Assembly: GCA_031283825.1 (NCBI GenBank)
Contig: JAITAZ010000617.1
Span: forward strand, 1-9,329
DNA from: Planctomycetaceae bacterium
GTDB lineage: Bacteria; Planctomycetota; Planctomycetia; Pirellulales; Thermoguttaceae
Direction of reading: 5' to 3'
Length of the DNA stretch: 9,329 nucleotides
The notes under the pieces were generated by a model. The model made no database searches, had not been told where the DNA came from, and saw nothing but the letters and a program-made list of their open reading frames with translations. Shown here in pieces: positions 5,721 through 9,329 of the stretch (the first letter of the stretch is position 1; each line of letters starts with the position of its first letter). The position numbers and the translations under genes were made by a program.

Positions 5721-6203
5721 ATGCAAGAAGCTATTTTTGATTTTCTTGATCAACTCTCGACAATTCAAGAGTTGACGATTTCAGTGTTGCGTGAGAAGCA
5801 AACGGTTCTTGTTGATGTCGAGCGGTCGTCTCTTGACGCAATATCGGCGAAAGAGAATGAGTTGCTTATTCAGTTGAAAGACATACAGGAGAAGCGTCAA
5901 GCGATTTTGCGTCGTGCTGATAAGAGCGGCGTCAAGGCGGATTCGATTTCGACTCTTTGCAGTAAATTATTTCCGACTAATTTAAATTTACGAAAACGAA
6001 TTGACGCCGCCCAAAACTGTAGTCGTCAGATTCATTTTATTGCTCTATCGAATTGGACGATGACGCAACGTTCTATTACGCATCTTAATCAGATCATTGA
6101 ATTGATTGAGACTCGCGGCGCGGGCAAGACGACTTATCCAAACGCAAATATCAAGTCAGACAATCAAAACGGGGGCAGCGGAATTGTTGACCGTGTAGCG
6201 TAA
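5721..6203 (+). CDS. FlgN-like flagellar export chaperone
   Basis: FlgN proteins are small cytoplasmic chaperones that bind the hook-filament junction proteins FlgK and FlgL and deliver them to the flagellar type III export gate. This 160-residue protein is helical with heptad-like stretches: QLSTIQELTISVLREKQTVL (11-30) and the typical LDAISAKENELLIQLKDIQE-K-RQAIL (38-63), followed by a second helical half (86-132) and a flexible polar tail (TYPNANIKSDNQNGGSG). Length and layout fit the family; identity is diffuse, so the call rests on pattern more than on fixed motifs. The ATG at 5721 gives a normal FlgN N-terminus; an upstream TTG (5637) would add 28 hydrophobic residues unlike the family. 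No Shine-Dalgarno site is visible. A strong promoter lies at 5593-5621. The sulfatase-like gene follows after 47 nt, probably in the same transcript. No other flagellar gene is in the window. Confidence 0.7.
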   Translation: MQEAIFDFLDQLSTIQELTISVLREKQTVLVDVERSSLDAISAKENELLIQLKDIQEKRQAILRRADKSGVKADSISTLCSKLFPTNLNLRKRIDAAQNCSRQIHFIALSNWTMTQRSITHLNQIIELIETRGAGKTTYPNANIKSDNQNGGSGIVDRVA

Positions 6204-6250
6204 GATTGTAATAGTTTCTAGTATTTTGATTCCGAACTCCGAATTTATGA

Positions 6251-7408
6251 ATGACTTATACTATGTCTATATCATGTCAAAATTTGATTTGCGTTTCGAT
6301 TGACGGTTTACATTGCGGAATGATTGGCGCGTATGGCAACAGTTGGATACAGACTCCGGCGTTTGATTTTTTGTCTGTTCAATCGGCGGTGTTTGACAGG
6401 TATTATGCGTCGTCGGTTAATCTTTCTGACAATTTTAATTTGCTTTGGGGGCGTTCGTGGCTTGAGCAATTTTCTCGCGATGGCGGCGATTCGTTTCTTG
6501 TAACGGACGACAGTGATATTTTTAATCATGCCGATGCTTTTTTCACGCGAAAATATATGATTGATTCTTCGTTAAATAAATTAGCGGAGACGGCGGATGA
6601 AACGATTTTTTTCAAAATTTTTGCAACGATAATTGACATTGCATTGGAGCAGTTATCGAATCGGTCTGCGGGGCGATATTGTATTTGGGCTCATCTTCGC
6701 GGATTTCGGGGCGATTGGGATTTTCCTATATCTTATCGCGAGCGTCATCGTGATAAGGAAGACCCGCCGTCGTATCTGGGGTATAATTTGCCGACATTTG
6801 AGAAATTTGATCCGGATGAATTGCAATCGGTTATTGAATCGTATAGCGGCGGAGTTTCGTTGTTGGATGATATGTTGGCGGGACTGTTGGAATCGATAGA
6901 CAGCGGCGAGCTTGGCGGGCAGACAGCTCTAGCGATTTTCGGCGTAAGAGGATTTTCGCTTGGAGAACATGAAAGGATTGGCGCGAATGACGAGTTATTT
7001 GGCGAGAATATTCACTTACCGTTGATTGTGCGTTTACCAGACCAAGTTGGCGCGACGGTTCGGGGTGTAGAGTTATTGAATCCTGACGATTTAGCAGATT
7101 TTTTTATTTCTGTTACAAAAAATCGGCAAGCGGAATCAAATATTGTCAAATTAGCTGAAGAGAATGAGGTAGAGCAACGCAATTTGTTAAAAATAAGCGG
7201 AATTGACGACGAAGTTGCGTTGGTAACTCAAAATTGGTTTGTGAGAAAGAAGGGAAACAAAATTAAAGTCTATGTTAAACCCGACGACCGATGGGAAGTA
7301 AACGACGTCTCGAATCGGTTAAATGAAAACGATAGATCTGAAATTAATTCAATTTTAGAAAATAGTAATATTCCGGCGGAAAATTTGTTTTGTTCTTTGA
7401 GTCGTTAG
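6251..7408 (+). CDS. Sulfatase-fold protein, probably catalytically inactive
   Basis: The 385-residue protein follows the sulfatase/alkaline-phosphatase fold from end to end. The N-terminus NLICVSIDGLHCGMIGAYGN (11-30) and TPAFDFL match the usual opening of sulfatases; YSGGVSLLDDMLAGLLESID (198-217) and GEHERIGANDELFGENIHLP (238-257) match the later part; the end has KPDDRWEVNDVSNR (343-356). The active site, however, is missing. There is no C/S-x-P-S-R motif, so no formylglycine residue; the first metal site keeps only D18 of the usual DD pair; and the normal SDHG metal ligands read FGVRG (230-234). Only the H of GEH (240) is kept. It is also shorter than typical sulfatases. No signal peptide is visible, so it is probably cytoplasmic, unlike exported sulfatases. 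ATG 6251 is taken as start; ATG 6263 is possible. It lies 47 nt after the FlgN-like gene, suggesting cotranscription. The role is unknown; a binding or regulatory pseudoenzyme is an inference. Confidence 0.82.
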   Translation: MTYTMSISCQNLICVSIDGLHCGMIGAYGNSWIQTPAFDFLSVQSAVFDRYYASSVNLSDNFNLLWGRSWLEQFSRDGGDSFLVTDDSDIFNHADAFFTRKYMIDSSLNKLAETADETIFFKIFATIIDIALEQLSNRSAGRYCIWAHLRGFRGDWDFPISYRERHRDKEDPPSYLGYNLPTFEKFDPDELQSVIESYSGGVSLLDDMLAGLLESIDSGELGGQTALAIFGVRGFSLGEHERIGANDELFGENIHLPLIVRLPDQVGATVRGVELLNPDDLADFFISVTKNRQAESNIVKLAEENEVEQRNLLKISGIDDEVALVTQNWFVRKKGNKIKVYVKPDDRWEVNDVSNRLNENDRSEINSILENSNIPAENLFCSLSR

Positions 7409-7464
7409 TTCTCAATAAAAAATCGGTTTATTATTTTAAACTTCGGCAAAAAAACATAAGGGAG
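7409..7464. other. Gap after the sulfatase-like gene
   Basis: AT-rich, with no strong terminator and no open reading frame of note. Confidence 0.4.
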
Positions 7465-7584
7465 CTTCTAAAAACCTCATGTAAAATTTATTTTTATTAG
7501 GATCGCGGTCGTCTCGACCGCATATTTAGGCGTTTGTCATGCAGGCGGGACGCCAGCGTTCCTAATAAAATTAGCTTTTAGAAG
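7465..7584. mobile_element. Small inverted-repeat (MITE-like) element of a second family
   Basis: Outer ends CTTCTAAAA (7465-7473) and TTTTAGAAG (7576-7584) are perfect inverted repeats, and an inner pair TTTTATTAGGA (7492-7502) and TCCTAATAAAA (7560-7570) is also perfect. Between them lie GCGGTCG-TCT-CGACCGC (7505-7521) and GGCG-GGA-CGCC (7544-7554). No coding capacity. The right end recurs alone at 251-261. It shares no sequence with the palindromic core family. Confidence 0.65.
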
Positions 7585-7599
7585 TTACCTTAATTATTT

Positions 7600-7650
7600 G
7601 TAATCGTTCATGGTTTTAAAATTCGGAATTTAAAACTCGTGAACGGTTAC
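7600..7650. repeat. Long imperfect hairpin
   Basis: GTAATCGTTCATG followed by GTTTTAAAATTC pairs with GGAATTTAAAAC and TCGTGAACGGTTAC, giving a stem of about 25 bp with a few mismatches and almost no loop. The arm motif CGTGAACGGTTAC resembles CGTGAATAGTTAC (5031-5043) and CGTGAATGGTTAC (5552-5564) at the edges of the composite element, so it may be a relic of that element's ends. It lies too far from the preceding gene to be its terminator. Confidence 0.6.
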
Positions 7651-7877
7651 GTTTATTTTTTATTTGCAAATCATCATTTGTATTTTCTGCGATTATCTGT
7701 GTTTAAAAAATAATTCTGCATTCTGAATTAAAAAAATCTCTTGTTGATAATTTGGAATTTCCTGTTAGGATACATTTGTGTATTGACGCGGTCTTTTGGA
7801 GTCTGATTATTTAATCGCGTTGATGGTAGTTTTGTGGTTTTCGCAACCTATAACCTTTAACTTTTTTTGTGTTTACT
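7651..7877. other. Upstream region of rhaB
   Basis: AT-rich and without a gene. A weak inverted repeat TAATTC/GAATTA occurs at 7711-7730. TTGACG (7783-7788) could be a -35 box, but the hexamer 17 bp downstream (ATTATT) is poor; TATAAC at 7849-7854 lacks a -35. No clear operator or ribosome binding site is seen. Confidence 0.4.
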
Positions 7878-9329
7878 ATGAAATCGAAAACATATCTTGC
7901 GGTGGATTTGGGCGCGTCTAGCGGGCGAGTTATTGCCGGTAAATTTGACGGTTCGAGGATTGAGTTGGAGGAGCTTCATCGGTTTGATCATAGTGTGATA
8001 GAGTCGTCTGGTAATTTTGTTTGGGACATATCTGGGCTTTGGCAAAATTTTCTCAAGGGATTACAGATTGCCTCTGACAAACTTGACGTATCTCCGGCGA
8101 GTATTGGAGTTGATACTTGGGCGGTTGATTTTATTCTTCTTGACAAATCAGACAATCCGCTTATTAAAACTGTAAGTTACCGCGACCCGCGAACAGACGG
8201 CATGATTGACAATGCTCTGGAAATTTTGCCGCGATACGAAATTTTCCAGCATACAGGTTTGCAATTTATGCAGATTAACACGTTGTATCAATTGTTGGCG
8301 TTGAAGCGTCAGAGTCCGGAGATACTTAGCAAGGCGAAGTCGTTTTTGATGATACCGGATTTATTTAATTGGTGGTTGAGCGGCGTGAAGTGTAATGAGT
8401 TTACGAATGCTACGACGACGCAGCTTTTTGATCCGACTGTAGGGAGTTGGTCGGATTTTATTTTGGAGAAGTTTGGATTTCCGCGAGAGATGTTTCTTGA
8501 CATAGCTCAACCGTGTACTGATTTGGGCAAGTTGCGTTCTCTTGATGCGTCGATTACTGGATTATCGGAGATGCGTGTGGTGTTGCCTGGCACGCATGAC
8601 ACGGCGTCGTCGGTGTTATCTGCGCCGTCGTTTAGCAAGTTGGGCGAGGGAGATTGGAGTTATATTTGTCTTGGGACGTGGGCATTGATTGGCGTTGAAT
8701 CGTTGCAGCCGATAATGAGCAAGGCGGTTTATGATTTGAATTTTACAAATGAGGGCGGAGTTGGCGGAACGACGAGGGTTTTGAAAAACGTTACGGGGCT
8801 TTGGTTATTGCAGGAGTGCAGGCGGATTTGGGGCGAGCGAGGACAGTGTTTTACTTGGGAGGAGATGAATGAGTTGACAAAGGATGCGGTTCCGTTTAGA
8901 TCGTTGATAAATCCTGACAGTAGAGATTTTTTGTGTCCGACAGACATGCCTGCGGCGATTGCGGCATTTTGTAAGAATACGAATCAAGTTGTTCCGCAGA
9001 GTGAGGGAGAGATTTTACGATGTGCAATTGACAGTATTGCTATTCGATTAGCGCAAACGTTGGAGATGTGTGAGCAGATTACGGGCAAGTTGATTAAGAC
9101 GGTTCATGTTATTGGCGGTGGGGCGAAGCATAAATTATTGTGTCAAGCGATAGCGGATTCGACGGAGAGACAAGTTTTTGCCGGACCTGTAGAATCGACG
9201 GCGATAGGCAACATAATGAGTCAAGCGATTACGTCGGGCGATGTAAAAAACATTGAGCAAGCGAGAGAAATTATAAGAAACAGTTTTGAATTAACAGAAT
9301 TTACTCCCAACTCTGAAAATAAAAATCAG
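7878..9329 (+). CDS. rhaB: Rhamnulokinase (partial, open at window end)
   Basis: RhaB phosphorylates L-rhamnulose at O-1 with ATP, the second step of L-rhamnose breakdown between rhamnose isomerase and rhamnulose-1-phosphate aldolase, in the cytoplasm. It belongs to the FGGY sugar kinase family. The 484 codons present show the N-terminal ATP-binding loop AVDLGASSGRV (8-18), GVDTWAVDF (77-85), YRDPRT (101-106), the substrate-side INTLYQL (133-139), IPDLFNWWLSG (159-169), NEFTNATTTQLFDP (173-186), GTHDTAS with the likely catalytic base D241, LGTWALIGVE (265-274), FTNEGGVGGTTRVLKNVTGL (289-308), and the ATP-binding VIGGGAKHKLLCQ (411-423) and GPVESTAIGN (436-445). Length already equals a typical RhaB and the last residues (FTPNSENKNQ) are past the conserved fold, so only a few codons should be missing. 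ATG 7878 matches the usual N-terminus; no Shine-Dalgarno site precedes it. Other rhamnose genes, if clustered, would lie beyond 9329. Confidence 0.95.
   Translation, partial: MKSKTYLAVDLGASSGRVIAGKFDGSRIELEELHRFDHSVIESSGNFVWDISGLWQNFLKGLQIASDKLDVSPASIGVDTWAVDFILLDKSDNPLIKTVSYRDPRTDGMIDNALEILPRYEIFQHTGLQFMQINTLYQLLALKRQSPEILSKAKSFLMIPDLFNWWLSGVKCNEFTNATTTQLFDPTVGSWSDFILEKFGFPREMFLDIAQPCTDLGKLRSLDASITGLSEMRVVLPGTHDTASSVLSAPSFSKLGEGDWSYICLGTWALIGVESLQPIMSKAVYDLNFTNEGGVGGTTRVLKNVTGLWLLQECRRIWGERGQCFTWEEMNELTKDAVPFRSLINPDSRDFLCPTDMPAAIAAFCKNTNQVVPQSEGEILRCAIDSIAIRLAQTLEMCEQITGKLIKTVHVIGGGAKHKLLCQAIADSTERQVFAGPVESTAIGNIMSQAITSGDVKNIEQAREIIRNSFELTEFTPNSENKNQ

Overview
The window carries six protein-coding genes, all on the + strand, separated by long intergenic stretches full of palindromic repeats. 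Gene content and protein style suggest a planctomycete or a relative in the PVC group: a large conserved TIM-barrel sugar-isomerase-like protein, a TerY-like VWA protein with a Pro-rich tail, a divergent sulfatase-fold protein next to a FlgN-like chaperone, and genes that mostly lack a Shine-Dalgarno site. This is an inference from family resemblance; no rRNA or other taxonomic marker is present. Base composition is fairly AT-rich, the genetic code looks standard, and no tRNA, rRNA or CRISPR array was seen.

Layout. 1-543: truncated palindromic repeat element, a shared CACAGAG-type repeat block, then a leader with a candidate promoter and a clear ribosome binding site. 544-1596: TIM-barrel sugar isomerase/epimerase-like protein. 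1597-1799: short AT-rich gap with a small inverted repeat. 1800-2438: TerY-like VWA protein. 2439-2960: possible small broken gene ended by a 276-bp MITE-like element with matching ends. 2961-4862: mnmG (tRNA U34 modification), with a Ser-rich insertion. 4863-5720: composite inverted-repeat element of about 557 bp, then a near-consensus sigma70 promoter. 5721-6203: FlgN-like flagellar chaperone. 6251-7408: sulfatase-fold protein that seems to have lost its catalytic residues, probably cotranscribed with the FlgN-like gene. 7409-7877: a third type of small inverted-repeat element and a long hairpin. 7878-9329: rhamnulokinase rhaB, still open at the window end.

The genes do not form one pathway. 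They look like separate transcription units (housekeeping tRNA modification, a flagellar pair, L-rhamnose catabolism, two stand-alone genes), with repeats inserted in nearly every gap. The most notable signal is the repeat system. A hairpin with a 10-bp stem, preceded on one strand by GTAG, recurs with two smaller hairpins and a conserved AT-rich spacer in four places, and has been built into at least two larger elements with terminal inverted repeats. The GTAG-plus-hairpin layout resembles REP elements mobilised by RAYT transposases. No transposase is encoded here, so any mobilising enzyme must act in trans.
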